Source of the DNA: Ramlibacter agri
Lineage (GTDB): Bacteria > Pseudomonadota > Gammaproteobacteria > Burkholderiales > Burkholderiaceae_C
DNA: 64,000 nt
Direction of reading: 5' to 3'
Assembly: GCF_012927085.1 (NCBI RefSeq)
Contig: NZ_JABBFX010000001.1
Location: 3,100,001-3,164,000 of the forward strand
The translations under genes were made by a program, and so were the position numbers. The notes below the pieces were generated by a model that had not been told where the DNA came from, did no database searches, and saw only the letters and a program-made list of their open reading frames with translations. Shown in pieces: positions 1-12,476 of this stretch. Within the stretch, counting starts at the first letter, position 1; every line of letters starts with the position of its first letter.

Positions 1-1
1 G

Positions 2-220
2 AGCCCGGCGGCGCTGGCGAAAGCCGTCAGCGTCGATCCGCTGCGCATCGGCGCCGCCGCGGGCCTGTACGGTTTCTCGCAGATGGCCGTGGGCGCCGCG
101 TGCACGGCGCTCGCCGCGGTGGGCGGCGATCCGGCGCTGGCGGCGGCCGTGGTGCTGGTGGTCGCTGCAGTGATCGCGCAGGTGGCGTTGACGGTGGCCC
201 TGCGCTACGAGCCGCGCTAG
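2..220 (+). CDS. C-terminal end of an MFS multidrug efflux transporter (Bcr/CflA-like)
   Basis: The first 72 codons in frame 2 are the tail of a gene that begins before the window; it ends at TAG 218-220. The peptide contains the stretch AAAGLYGFSQMAVGAACTAL followed by a hydrophobic helix and a short charged tail (RYEPR). This resembles the last two membrane helices of Bcr/CflA-type drug:proton antiporters, where a G-LYGF-QM motif is common. It would act in the inner membrane exporting small toxic molecules. Only about a sixth of the protein is visible, so substrate and subfamily cannot be stated. Confidence 0.6.
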   Translation, partial: SPAALAKAVSVDPLRIGAAAGLYGFSQMAVGAACTALAAVGGDPALAAAVVLVVAAVIAQVALTVALRYEPR

Positions 221-318
221 CGGCCCCCCCCGACGCGAGGGGGCTGGATCGCTGGACCCGGTGGAACACTCAAGGCAGCGTGCCATCTGAGCGCGCATTG
301 CAGGGAGTCCCACCGTCC

Positions 319-951
319 ATGGATCTGTCCGATCCACCGCTTCAGTCCGTCCTCGAAGGACAGCCAGCTTTCAATCCCCACTACCTGTCGCACCAACTGC
401 TGGACCGCCTGCAGCAGCCAGCCCTGTTGTTGACGCTGCGCGGCGAAGTGCAGCATGCCAACCGGGCCGCGCATGACCTGCGGCAGCACACGGCGCTGCT
501 GCAACGGGCGGATGGCAGCCTCGGCCTGCCCGCGCCAGCCTGGACGCCCTTGCTGGCGCGCTGCGACCGGCTCGCGCTGGCGCACGCCGCGTCCGGCACG
601 CACTTCGAATCGCTGCGGGTCGAGGCCGGCACGGAAAGCCTGCAGGCGGTCTACGGCCTGCTTGGCGCACCGGTCCTGGACCCGCAGCCGCTGCTCCTCG
701 TGCTGCTGTACCACCCCCGGTCGGCGCCTGGCATCGATCCGGCCTTGCTGCGGGCGATGTTCAAGCTGACACCGACGGAAGCCCGCATCGCCGTGCTGCT
801 GGCCGAGGGCCTGACCCTCAAAGAGATCGCAGCCGCGGTGCAGAGCCAGCCCGACACGGTGCGCAAGCACCTGCGCTGCGTGTTCGGCAAGACCGGCACC
901 GGCCGCCAGCTGGATCTGGTGCGGCTGTTGCTGCACCTGCCGCGCGCCTAG
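319..951 (+). CDS. LuxR-family helix-turn-helix transcriptional regulator
   Basis: This is a 210-residue protein. The ATG at 319 gives a protein free of the low-complexity extension that any earlier start would add. The last 60 residues are a typical LuxR/FixJ DNA-binding domain: LTPTEARIAVLLAEGLTLKEIA, then a recognition helix containing DTVRKHLRCVFGKTGT. The N-terminal 140 residues have a PAS-like look (LLTLRGEVQHANRAA) but no clear ligand motif. It is probably a soluble one-component regulator with unknown targets. It converges on the aldo/keto reductase; the two genes share the palindrome CTAG at 948-951 as both stop codons. Confidence 0.75.
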   Translation: MDLSDPPLQSVLEGQPAFNPHYLSHQLLDRLQQPALLLTLRGEVQHANRAAHDLRQHTALLQRADGSLGLPAPAWTPLLARCDRLALAHAASGTHFESLRVEAGTESLQAVYGLLGAPVLDPQPLLLVLLYHPRSAPGIDPALLRAMFKLTPTEARIAVLLAEGLTLKEIAAAVQSQPDTVRKHLRCVFGKTGTGRQLDLVRLLLHLPRA

Positions 952-1991
952 CGCGCCGACTCGGACAGCTGGCGCCGACGCGCCTCGCCCTGGCGCGCGA
1001 GCATCCAGCCCGGATATTCGGCGGGCAGCTGGCTGACCGTGTCGATGCGCGCGAGTTCGTCGGCATCGAGCCGCAGCCCGGTGGCCGCAATGTTGTCAGC
1101 CAGCTGCTCCGGCCGTTTCGCACCGACGATCACGCTCGTCACCTGCGGCTGGTGCAGCAGCCAGGACAGCGCCACCTGCGCCACCGTCGCGCCCCGGGCC
1201 TGCGCGATGTCGCGCATCACGTCCACCGCATCGAAGGCGCGCTCCTTGTCCACCGGCGGGAAGTCGAACTCCAGCCGCCGGCTGCCGGCCTCGGCCTGCT
1301 GCTCGCGCCCGTACTTGCCCGAAAGCAGGCCGCCGGCCAGCGGGCTCCACACCATCAGGCCCAGGCCTTCGCTGCGCAGCATGGGCACGATCTCGCGCTC
1401 GAGGTCGCGCCCGGCGACCGTGTAGTAGGCCTGCAGCGACTCGAAGCGGGCGAGCCCCCAGCGTTCCGCGATGCCCAATGCCTTGGCGATCTGCCACGCC
1501 GCCCAGTTGGAGACGCCGACGTAGCGCACGAGGCCGTCGCGCACCAGCTGGTCGAGCGCGCGCACCGTCTCCTCGATCGGCGTGGACGGGTCGAAGCCGT
1601 GGATCTGGTACAGGTCGATGTGATCCAGCTGCAGGCGCTTCAGGCTGGCCTGCACGCCGTGCAGGATGTGCGCCCGGCTGGCGCCACGCATGTTCGCGCC
1701 GGGGCCGGTCTCGCCGAGCACCTTGGTGGCCACGACGACCTGGTCGCGCGCCACCTTCAGGTTGCGCAGCGCCTGGCCGGTGATCTGCTCGGAGGCGCCG
1801 CCCGCGTAGACGTCGGCGGTGTCGATGAAGTTGATGCCGGCATCGAGCGCCTGCCCGACCAGGCGTTCGGCCTCGGACTGCTGCAGCGTGCCGATCTTGC
1901 CCCACATGCCTTCGCTGCCGCCGAAGGTCATGGTGCCGAGACAGAGTTCGGAGACGAACAGGCCGGTGCGGCCGAGGGGAACGAGGCGCAT
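948..1991 (-). CDS. Aldo/keto reductase
   Basis: This is a 347-residue NADPH-dependent oxidoreductase of the aldo/keto reductase superfamily, expected to be a cytosolic TIM barrel reducing aldehydes or ketones. The catalytic tetrad is visible: D57 and Y62 in INFIDTADVYAGG, K90 in VVVATK and H131 in LYQIHGF. The C-terminal cofactor segment SVIVGAKRPEQLADNI is also present. Length and motifs fit the YajO/AKR11-12 group, but sequence alone does not give the substrate. It starts at ATG 1991 and is transcribed alone. Its stop codon overlaps that of the convergent LuxR-type gene. Confidence 0.85.
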   Translation of the reverse strand: MRLVPLGRTGLFVSELCLGTMTFGGSEGMWGKIGTLQQSEAERLVGQALDAGINFIDTADVYAGGASEQITGQALRNLKVARDQVVVATKVLGETGPGANMRGASRAHILHGVQASLKRLQLDHIDLYQIHGFDPSTPIEETVRALDQLVRDGLVRYVGVSNWAAWQIAKALGIAERWGLARFESLQAYYTVAGRDLEREIVPMLRSEGLGLMVWSPLAGGLLSGKYGREQQAEAGSRRLEFDFPPVDKERAFDAVDVMRDIAQARGATVAQVALSWLLHQPQVTSVIVGAKRPEQLADNIAATGLRLDADELARIDTVSQLPAEYPGWMLARQGEARRRQLSESAR

Positions 1992-2097
1992 GGGATTCCT
2001 TTCTTGCTGTCGTGCTGGAGGGCGCGCTCCGCCGATGCTGTCCTACATCGCGCGGCGCGAGGCCTTCCTAGCATGGCTTCTTTCGCAAAACCCCACG

Positions 2098-2295
2098 ATG
2101 CAGTCCACGACCCAAAAACCCGCCGCGCGCCAGGAGCGCATCGACGTCCGCGACGACTACGCGGTATGCGCCTGGGCGCGCCACTTCAACGTCACCCAGG
2201 CCCGGGTGAAGGAGGCCGTGGCCGCGGCCGGCGATGACGCCGAGCAGGTGCGCGCGCACCTCACGCGCAGCGCGAGCGAGCGGCCCTCCGCCTGA
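2098..2295 (+). CDS. DUF3606 domain small protein
   Basis: This 65-residue protein starts at ATG 2098. The core RIDVRDDYAVCAWARHFNV followed by TQARVKEAVAAAGDDAEQVRAHL matches the DUF3606 pattern of a short helical protein with an x-DYEVRYW-like centre. Such proteins are common, often in several copies, in Burkholderiales and have no established function. There is no signal peptide or membrane segment. It lies between the divergent aldo/keto reductase and convergent pncB, with only 9 bases before the pncB stop, and appears monocistronic. Confidence 0.65.
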   Translation: MQSTTQKPAARQERIDVRDDYAVCAWARHFNVTQARVKEAVAAAGDDAEQVRAHLTRSASERPSA

Positions 2296-2304
2296 AGCGC
2301 CGCC

Positions 2305-3498
2305 TCAGGCGGGCATCTGGAACACCTGGCGCAGGTAGGCCAGGAAGGTTGCGTCCGCCGCCAGCGTCTTGCCCGGCGAGTCCGAGAGCTTGGCCACCGG
2401 CTGGCCATTGGATTCGACCAGCTTCATCACGATGTTGAGCGTGGCCAGGCTCATGTCGTTGGTGAGGTTGGTGCCGATGCCGAAGCCCACATTCACCCGG
2501 TCGCCGAAGTGGCGGTACAGGGTGATCGCCTTGGGGAGGTCCAGGGCGTCGGAGAACACCAGGCGCTTGGAATGCGCATCGATGCGCAGCGCCTTGTAGT
2601 GCGCCAGCGCCTTCTCGCCCCAGGCCACGGGGTCGCCCGAATCGTGGCGCAGGCCCTCGAACAGCTTGGCGAAGTAGAGGTCGAAGTCGGCCAGGAAGGC
2701 ATCCATGCCCACGGTGTCGGTGAGCGCGATGCCCAGGTCGCCGCGGTATTCCTGCACCCATTCCTCCAGCGCGGCGCGCTGGAAGTCCCGCAGGCGGATG
2801 CCCAGGCCCTGGAAAGTCTGCAGGTATTCGTGGCCCATGGTGCCGATCGGCGTGGTGCCCAGGTCGCGCGCGAGCAGCACGTTGGACGTGCCCTTGAAGA
2901 ATTGCGGGGCGGCGTCCCTCAGCGTGCGCACGACCTCGCGCTGCCAGTCATGCGAGTAGCGCCGGCGCACGCCGAAGTCGAAGAACTCGAAGGGATGGGC
3001 GAGCGGCGGCTGCGCGGCGAACTCCTGCAGCAGGGCCACCTTCTGCTGCAGCCGGCGGCGGCCCTCGGCCAGCGCGCTCGCCGCGTCGAAGCGGCGGAAG
3101 TACAGCTCGTTGACGATCGCCAGCACGAAAATCTCGAAGGGCATCACGTGCACCTGCGGGCCCATGGCGGTGATCCGGAGTTCACCGCCGCTCGCTTCCG
3201 CGTGGATGAAGTCGCGCTGCAGCTGGAAGATGCGCAGGAAATCGACGAAGTCGCTCCGGATGAAGCGCAGGCCGCCGAGGAAGGCCAGGTCCTCGCGCTC
3301 GAAGCGCAGGCGGCACAGGTGGTCCAGCTGCGCGTTCACGTCCTCCAGCAGTTCCGCCAGCGGGTAGGCCGGCTGGTTGCGGCACACGAAGCGGTAGTGG
3401 GACTGCGTTTGCGGATGCCGATGCAGGATCGGCTGCCACATCGTGAACTTGTAGAGGTCGGTATCGAGCAGGCTGGAGATGACGGGGACGAAGGCCAT
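2305..3498 (-). CDS. pncB: Nicotinate phosphoribosyltransferase
   Basis: This 397-residue enzyme of NAD salvage converts nicotinate and PRPP, with ATP, to nicotinate mononucleotide in the cytosol. The N terminus [14 protein letters not shown] is characteristic of PncB. Also visible are [33 protein letters not shown] followed by H-E-Y (the histidine region phosphorylated in the family), and the phosphate-binding end [11 protein letters not shown]. The length matches the proteobacterial enzyme of about 400 residues. It starts at ATG 3498 and stands alone, convergent with the DUF3606 gene. Confidence 0.95.
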   Translation of the reverse strand: MAFVPVISSLLDTDLYKFTMWQPILHRHPQTQSHYRFVCRNQPAYPLAELLEDVNAQLDHLCRLRFEREDLAFLGGLRFIRSDFVDFLRIFQLQRDFIHAEASGGELRITAMGPQVHVMPFEIFVLAIVNELYFRRFDAASALAEGRRRLQQKVALLQEFAAQPPLAHPFEFFDFGVRRRYSHDWQREVVRTLRDAAPQFFKGTSNVLLARDLGTTPIGTMGHEYLQTFQGLGIRLRDFQRAALEEWVQEYRGDLGIALTDTVGMDAFLADFDLYFAKLFEGLRHDSGDPVAWGEKALAHYKALRIDAHSKRLVFSDALDLPKAITLYRHFGDRVNVGFGIGTNLTNDMSLATLNIVMKLVESNGQPVAKLSDSPGKTLAADATFLAYLRQVFQMPA

Positions 3499-3548
3499 GC
3501 GGCACTGTACGCCGGGCCGCGGATGCGGGCCCGGCGCGGCGGGCGCGA

Positions 3549-4385
3549 TCAGCCGCCTTCGAGGTCGTGGCGCTTGTCTGCCGGCACCGGCGCGCCGCCC
3601 TGCGGGTAGCCGCCGGTGGGCCAGGGCGCCGCCGGCTCGCTGCCGCCGCCGGTCATGCGCTCGCTGGCGTTGTTCGCCGCTTCCTTGATCTCGCCTTGTT
3701 TGTCCCGGGCCTGGGCGTACCAGCTGCGCAGGATCTCACCGGCCGTCTCGCGGCCGCCCAGGCCGAAGGCCAGGCCGATGCCCAGGGCCAGCGCGCCCAC
3801 CACCGCCATGAACAGCGTGTTGACCAGCTCGGTCGCGATGCCGATCTGGTTCACCGCCACCACGATGGCGAAGGCCCACACCACGCCCGACGCGAGCCGG
3901 GCGAGGAAGTTGGAGTTGGACAGGCCGGCTTCGGCCGTGGCGCCGCGCACGACGTTCGACAGCGCGCGCGCCGCCAGTCCGCCGATGACCAGCACCACCA
4001 GCGCGACGACCACGTTGGGCAGCCAGAGCAGCAGTTGGCGCAGCACCTCGCTGACGGCGGGCAGCCCCAAGGCGTCGAAGGCGACCACCAGCGCGATCAG
4101 CCGCACGAACCACTTGACGACCAGGCCCAGCACGCCGGACGCGTCGGTGTCCATGCCCATTTTGTGCACGAAGTCGGCCAGGCCGGAGCGCGCCGCGAGG
4201 TCGTTGAAGTGGATGCGGCGCAGGACGGCCACCACGCCGCGCTCGATCAGCGAGGCGACGAACCAGCCGACGATGACGATCAGGGCGAAGCCGATGATCT
4301 TGGGGATGGCCGAAAAGAGCAGGGCCATCGCGGCGGCGAGCGAGGTGAACATCGCGTCGCTCCATTCCGTGACCTGGACTGGCAT
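3549..4385 (-). CDS. Mechanosensitive-channel-like conserved TM-helix membrane protein
   Basis: This is a 278-residue inner-membrane protein. The ATG at 4385 is chosen because an AGGAG ribosome-binding site lies 8 bases upstream; a longer frame reaches 4511 without such support. Several hydrophobic helices alternate with repeats resembling the conserved TM helix family related to Msc[43 protein letters not shown] and a glycine-rich [14 protein letters not shown]. It has no MscS beta domain, so it is probably a channel-like or scaffold protein rather than a full MscS. The C-terminal 50 residues are polar, proline-rich and probably disordered. Confidence 0.7.
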   Translation of the reverse strand: MPVQVTEWSDAMFTSLAAAMALLFSAIPKIIGFALIVIVGWFVASLIERGVVAVLRRIHFNDLAARSGLADFVHKMGMDTDASGVLGLVVKWFVRLIALVVAFDALGLPAVSEVLRQLLLWLPNVVVALVVLVIGGLAARALSNVVRGATAEAGLSNSNFLARLASGVVWAFAIVVAVNQIGIATELVNTLFMAVVGALALGIGLAFGLGGRETAGEILRSWYAQARDKQGEIKEAANNASERMTGGGSEPAAPWPTGGYPQGGAPVPADKRHDLEGG

Positions 4386-4509
4386 GGGGAACTCCTGGGA
4401 GTGTGAGGACTGCTTCCCACTCTCCGGCCCCGCGCAGCCCGGCCGTGTCGGCTGGGTAAATCGGGCGGTGTAGGAACGACCTGCGGCCGCGCAGGGCGTT
4501 GCGGCTAAC

Positions 4510-4528
4510 AATGAGATTTATTCTCGTT
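4510..4528 (+). promoter_or_regulatory. Putative Fur box upstream of the TonB-dependent receptor
   Basis: The 19-base imperfect palindrome AATGAGATTTATTCTCGTT lies 45 bases before the receptor start. It resembles the Fur operator (GATAATGATAATCATTATC-like, with AATGA/TCATT arms) and sits in an AT-rich patch unlike its surroundings. A Fur site here would explain iron repression of the receptor, piuC-like and PepSY genes downstream. The assignment rests on pattern and context only. Confidence 0.6.
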
Positions 4529-4573
4529 TAGATTACAGTCGCTAAAAAACCAATTCCCAAAAAGAAACTCCCC

Positions 4574-6826
4574 ATGCCCATCGTCCCCCCGATCCGGCTG
4601 CGCCCGGTCGTCCTTGCCCTGCTGTCCCTTGCGCCCGTCGTCCGTGCCCACGCCCAGGCCAGCCCGCCGGCAGCCCCGCCGCGCTCCGTGACCCTGCCGA
4701 CGGTGACGGTGGAGGGCGGCAGCGACGGCGCCAGCTACGCCCCCGGCGCCAATTCGCTCAGCCGCGTAGGGGCGGACCCGCGGGACGTGCCGCAGTCGAT
4801 CACCGTCATCACCAAGCCGCTGATGGACGCGCAGGGCGCGACCTCGCTGGCCTCGGCCCTGCGCAACGTGCCGGGCCTGACCATCGGCGCGGCCGAGGGC
4901 GGCCAGATCGGCACCAACATCAACCTGAATGGCTTTTCGGCGCGCACTGACCTCTACCTCGACGGGATGCGGGACCGCGGCCAGTACTACCGCGACATCT
5001 TCGCCCTCGACTCGGTCGAGGTGCTGATGGGACCGTCCTCGATGCTGTTCGGGCGCGGGTCCACCGGCGGCGTGATCAACCAGGTCACCAAGAAGCCCTC
5101 GCACCAGGCTTTCGGCGAGGTCTCGGTGTCCGGCACCACCTACGGCCTGCTGCGCACGACCGCCGACTTGAACCGGCCCTTGTCGGAGACCTCGGCCTTC
5201 CGTCTCGCCGCCATGGCGCAGGAAGGCAATGCCACCAACCGCCAGCAGAACGAGCTGCGCGATTTCGGCCTGGCCCCCTCGCTGGCGCTGGGTCTGGGCA
5301 CGCCCACGCAGATCACCGCGACGGCGCTGCTGCAGCACAACCACGACATGCCGGACTACGGCGTGCCGCCGCTGAACGGCGCGCCGGCCCGGGTGAACCG
5401 CGACACCGCCTACGGCTTCACCGACGATCGCACCAACTCCGACATCGGCTCGCTGTCGCTGACGGTGCAGCACAAGCTGACGCCGGTCGCGACCCTGCGC
5501 AACCAGACGCAGTACAACGACGTCCGCACCAACGCCATCGAGACCGCGCCGCAGGTGATTGGCACCCGCGCCGGCGGCACCGGGCCTTTCGTGCCGCTCG
5601 CCACCGGCACGACGGCCGCGCCCATCACCCCGAGCAGCAGCCTCCCGCTGGACCAGCTGTGGGTGCGCCAGCAGAGCCACGATCGCACCATCCACGACAA
5701 GTCGCTGTTCAACCTGACCGAGTACCACACGACCTTGCAGCAGGGCAGCGTGAAGCACGCGCTGCTTGGCGGCCTGGAACTGGGCGTGGACGACTACCGC
5801 AACCAGGCCTATTACCGCAACGGCAGCTGCGGTGGCGTGGCGCTGAACCCGGCCGGCGGCACCAGCGGCTATGTCGCCTGCACGCCGCTGGTGGATCCGC
5901 CGCAGGTCACCTCGCCCGCGGGCGTCAATGAGACGGCGGGCAACCTGGCCACAGGGCATGCCACCACCACGGCGGCTTTCCTCAACGACACGATGTCGCT
6001 CGGCGAGTTCTGGAAGCTGGTCGCGGGCGCGCGCTACGACCGCTACCGCGCCGACATCGACAACTCCACGCCATCGGCCACGCAGTCCGCCTCGCAGTCG
6101 CAGACGGTGAACTACACCAGCGTGCGTGGCGGCGTGATCTGGCAGCCGACGGCGGCGCAGTCGTTCTACGTCTCCTACAGCACCTCGTTCAACCCTTCGC
6201 TGGAGCAGCTGGTGTCGACCACGGGCACCACGCAGCCGCTGCCGCCGCAGGAGAACAAGGCCTTCGAGGGCGGCATGAAGTGGGACCTGCTGGATGGCGA
6301 CCTGTCGACGAACGCGGCCGTGTTCCGCATCACGCAGTACAACGCCCGTTCGCAGAACAACGACGGCACCTACACCGCCACCGGCACGGTGCGGGTGAAC
6401 GGCTTCCGCGCCGGAGCGTCCGGGCGCCTGACCAAGTCGGTGCAGGTCTTCGCCGCGTACACGTATCTCGATGCGAGCATCGTCGACGCCATCGCGCCGG
6501 CCACCCAGGGCAAGGTTCCGCTCAACACGCCGCAGAACGCGGCCAACGTGTGGCTCTCCTATGCGCTCACGCCCGAGTGGGAAATCGGCGGCGGCGCCAA
6601 CTACATCGGTTCGCGCTACGCCAACAACACCAACCTGGTCAGCGTGCCCGCCTACACGCGCTTCGACGCCGTCATCGCCTACCACCAGCCGCGCTACGAC
6701 ATCCGGCTGAACCTGTTCAACCTGGCGGACAAGCATTACTACGACGCCCTGATCCCCTCCGATGGCGGCCGCGCGGTGCCCGGCCTGGAGCGTTCGGCCA
6801 TGCTGACCGGCACCTACAGGTTCTAG
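4574..6826 (+). CDS. TonB-dependent siderophore receptor
   Basis: This 750-residue outer-membrane receptor imports ferric siderophore using TonB energy. Residues 1-31 form a signal peptide ending AHAQA. A plug domain follows, with VGADPRDVPQSITVITKPL, ALRNVPGLTIGAAEGGQ and the arginine-rich LYLDGMRDRGQYYRDIF. A beta barrel of about 550 residues ends in an aromatic residue (TYRF), as barrel proteins do. The plug resembles the catecholate receptor group (Fiu-like), but ligand specificity is inferred. It is the first gene of an iron cluster, with the hydroxylase starting 2 bases after the stop, and is likely Fur-regulated. Confidence 0.93.
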   Translation: MPIVPPIRLRPVVLALLSLAPVVRAHAQASPPAAPPRSVTLPTVTVEGGSDGASYAPGANSLSRVGADPRDVPQSITVITKPLMDAQGATSLASALRNVPGLTIGAAEGGQIGTNINLNGFSARTDLYLDGMRDRGQYYRDIFALDSVEVLMGPSSMLFGRGSTGGVINQVTKKPSHQAFGEVSVSGTTYGLLRTTADLNRPLSETSAFRLAAMAQEGNATNRQQNELRDFGLAPSLALGLGTPTQITATALLQHNHDMPDYGVPPLNGAPARVNRDTAYGFTDDRTNSDIGSLSLTVQHKLTPVATLRNQTQYNDVRTNAIETAPQVIGTRAGGTGPFVPLATGTTAAPITPSSSLPLDQLWVRQQSHDRTIHDKSLFNLTEYHTTLQQGSVKHALLGGLELGVDDYRNQAYYRNGSCGGVALNPAGGTSGYVACTPLVDPPQVTSPAGVNETAGNLATGHATTTAAFLNDTMSLGEFWKLVAGARYDRYRADIDNSTPSATQSASQSQTVNYTSVRGGVIWQPTAAQSFYVSYSTSFNPSLEQLVSTTGTTQPLPPQENKAFEGGMKWDLLDGDLSTNAAVFRITQYNARSQNNDGTYTATGTVRVNGFRAGASGRLTKSVQVFAAYTYLDASIVDAIAPATQGKVPLNTPQNAANVWLSYALTPEWEIGGGANYIGSRYANNTNLVSVPAYTRFDAVIAYHQPRYDIRLNLFNLADKHYYDALIPSDGGRAVPGLERSAMLTGTYRF

Positions 6827-6828
6827 CC

Positions 6829-7515
6829 ATGCTGCTCGTGATCCCCGGCGTGCTGGACGCCGCCGCACTCGCCGAGCTGCGCGCGCTGCTCGACGCGCCG
6901 CAGGCCGAATGGGTGGACGGCCGCGTGACGGCCGGCCACCAGGGCGCGCAGGTCAAGGCCAACCAGCAGGTCGACGAGCGCAGCGCGACGGCGCAGCGCG
7001 GCGCCGCCATCGTCGCCGTGGCGCTGGAGCGGCATCCCACCTTCATCAGCGCGGCGCTGCCCAACGTGCTGTATCCACCGATGTTCAACCGCTATGCCGG
7101 CGGCATGGAGTTCGGCGCGCATGTCGACGGCGGCGTGCGCCTGCATCCGCACGACGGCCGCAAGCTGCGCACCGACCTGTCGGCCACGCTGTTCCTCAGC
7201 GACCCGGACAGCTACGACGGCGGCGAGCTCGTGGTCGAAGGCGCCAGCGGCACCAGCAGCGTCAAGCTGCCGGCCGGCGACATGGTCCTCTATCCGGCGA
7301 CCACCGTGCATCGCGTGACGCCCGTCACGCGCGGCGTGCGGGTCGCTTCCTTCTTCTGGGTGCAGAGCCTGGTCGCCGATGCCGGCGAGCGGCAGCTCCT
7401 GTTCCAGCTGGATGCCTCCATCCAGCGCCTCGCATTCACGAACGCCGACGAACCCGCGCGCATCGCGCTGGTCGGCATCTATCACAACCTCTTGAGAAAA
7501 TGGAGCCATCCTTGA
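6829..7515 (+). CDS. PKHD-type Fe(II)/2-oxoglutarate hydroxylase, PiuC-like
   Basis: This 228-residue dioxygenase is the length usual for PiuC/YbiX. The iron ligands are H98 and D100 in EFGAHVDGG and H161 in TTVHRVTPV; R171 is the likely 2-oxoglutarate ligand. Genes of this family sit beside TonB-dependent siderophore receptors in many proteobacteria, as here, only 2 bases after the receptor stop. It is therefore likely cotranscribed under iron control. The natural substrate of the family is not settled; a role in siderophore processing is inferred from the neighbourhood. Confidence 0.88.
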   Translation: MLLVIPGVLDAAALAELRALLDAPQAEWVDGRVTAGHQGAQVKANQQVDERSATAQRGAAIVAVALERHPTFISAALPNVLYPPMFNRYAGGMEFGAHVDGGVRLHPHDGRKLRTDLSATLFLSDPDSYDGGELVVEGASGTSSVKLPAGDMVLYPATTVHRVTPVTRGVRVASFFWVQSLVADAGERQLLFQLDASIQRLAFTNADEPARIALVGIYHNLLRKWSHP

Positions 7516-8207
7516 ATCGGGCCACCACGCTGTCCGGCCCCGCCGCCACAGCATCTTCGACGGCCATCCGTCCTCCCCTGTCCGCCCGCGCGCTGCTCTG
7601 GCTGCGCAAGACCCACGGCTGGATCGGCCTGTGGGGCGCGGTGCTGGGCCTCCTGTTCGGCATGGCGGGCTTCTGGCTGAACCACCGCGCCGTCATGAAG
7701 ATCCCGACCTCGCAGCTCCGCGAGCATGCGCAGATCGCCGTGCCCGACCCCGCGCCGGCCACGCCGGCGGACATGGCCGGCTGGCTGCGCGGCGCGCTGC
7801 AGCAGGGCCGCGACGCGAACGTCACGCGCGTCGAGCCCGCGCGCAAGCTGCAATGGCAGCAGGCCGACGGCCAGCCGATCACGCAGCCCGAACACTGGAT
7901 CTTCACTTTCGGCGGCCCGGACCGCATGGTGCAGGCGGACTACTGGAAGGGCAACCGCTCGGTCGGCGTCAACGTCACCAACAACGGTTTCGCGGCGACG
8001 ATCGCCAACATGCACAAGGGCGTCGGCATGCCCGCCGCGTGGATCCTGCTGGTGGACACGCTGGTGGGCAGCCTGATCTTCCTGTCGGTGAGCGGCGTCG
8101 CGATGTGGCTGCTGATGAACAAGCGCAATCGCCGCGCGGGCCTCGTCGTGCTCGGTTCCTCGGTGGCGCTGACCGCCGGACTGATTGCCTGGGCGCTGGC
8201 CGCCTGA
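7512..8207 (+). CDS. PepSY-associated TM helix protein of the iron-uptake cluster
   Basis: I place the start at TTG 7512, which overlaps the piuC-like TGA as TTGA and has GGAG six bases upstream; an in-frame ATG at 7500 is the alternative. The protein has about 231 residues. Helix 1 follows LWLRKTHGWIGLWGAVLGLL, typical of the PepSY-TM family, and an extracytoplasmic part of about 120 residues follows. Two C-terminal helices (VDTLVGSLIFLSVSGVAMWL and VLGSSVALTAGLIAWALAA) complete it. Relatives occur beside siderophore receptors and may act as ferric reductase or periplasmic iron-release partners. That role is inferred. Confidence 0.75.
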   Translation: MNRATTLSGPAATASSTAIRPPLSARALLWLRKTHGWIGLWGAVLGLLFGMAGFWLNHRAVMKIPTSQLREHAQIAVPDPAPATPADMAGWLRGALQQGRDANVTRVEPARKLQWQQADGQPITQPEHWIFTFGGPDRMVQADYWKGNRSVGVNVTNNGFAATIANMHKGVGMPAAWILLVDTLVGSLIFLSVSGVAMWLLMNKRNRRAGLVVLGSSVALTAGLIAWALAA

Positions 8208-8213
8208 TCCGCT

Positions 8214-9913
<1,700 letters not shown>

Positions 9914-9939
9914 GGTGGTCTCCTGTGGTGGAACGATGC

Positions 9940-10967
9940 TCACCGGCTGCGCCGGCGAAGGATGTCGGTGTAGACGGCGAGGATGATGATGACTCCCGTC
10001 AGCGCCGTCTGCCACTCCTGGGCGACGGACAGGATGCGCAGGCCGTTGGCCAGCACGCTCATGATGAAGGCGCCGATGATGGTGCCGAGGATCGTGCCGG
10101 CGCCGCCCGAGAGCGAGGTGCCGCCGATCACGACGGCCGCGATGGCGTCGAGCTCGTAGCCTTGCCCCAGTGCCGGCTGCGCGGAGTTCAGCCGCGAGGC
10201 GATCAGCAGGCCCGCAATGCCGCAGATGCCGCCGCTGACGGTGTAGACGACGATCTTCCAGAAGTCGACGTTGACGCCGGACAGGCGCACCGCCTCTTCG
10301 TTGCTGCCCAGCGCGAAGGCGTAGCGCCCGAGGATGGAGTGCTTCAGCACGATGCCCGCGGCCGCTGCCACCAGGAACAGGATCAGCACCGCGTTGGGGA
10401 TGGGCAGGGAGGGCAGCACCTGGCCGATCAGCGAGTCCTGCGAGATCGCGGAGAAGCCCGGCGTGTCGTTGAAGTAGATCGGCTTGGTGCCGGAGATCAC
10501 CAGCGCCAGGCCCTTGAGCAGCAGCATCATGCCCAGCGTGGCGATGAAGGGCGGGATCTTCAGCTTGGCGACCAGCACGCCGGATGTGAAGCCGCTCAGG
10601 CAGCCGAAGAAGATCGCCGCCAGCACGCCCACGGGCAGCGGCAGGCCGAGGTAGGTGAGGCACACGCCCGTCATCACGGCGCAGAAAGTCATCAAGGTGC
10701 CGACCGAGAGGTCGATGCCGCCCGTGATGATGACGAAGGTGCAGGCGATCGCGAGCACACCGTTCACGGCGGTGGCCTGCAGGATGCTCACCAGGTTGTC
10801 GACCTGCAGGAAATTGCCCGACGCAACGCTGAAGAACACCATCAGCACCAGCAGGCTGGCGAACGCGAGCAGCTTCTGGCGCGTGGCCGGCCGGAACAGG
10901 CGGTCCTTCAGCAGCACCGGCAAGCCGGGCGCGGTGGCCTGCGCTTCGGTCGGGGTCAGGGGCAGGG

Positions 10968-10971
<4 letters not shown>
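9940..10971 (-). CDS. Sugar ABC transporter permease (RbsC type)
   Basis: This 343-residue inner-membrane permease starts at ATG 10971, overlapping the ATPase stop by 4 bases (ATGA). It has the family signatures [18 protein letters not shown] and [20 protein letters not shown], the second being the loop that contacts the ATPase. The hydrophobic pattern gives roughly 8-10 helices. The first 30 residues are cytoplasmic. It forms the translocation path for the sugar bound by the neighbouring binding protein. Confidence 0.92.
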
Positions 10972-12473
<1,502 letters not shown>

Positions 12474-12476
12474 GGT

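Noticed and set aside
4505..6868. 787-codon minus-strand open frame opposite the TonB-dependent receptor
   Set aside because: Its composition is dominated by H, R, V, G and Q without any motif. The plus-strand frame has a signal peptide, plug and barrel, so this is a shadow frame.
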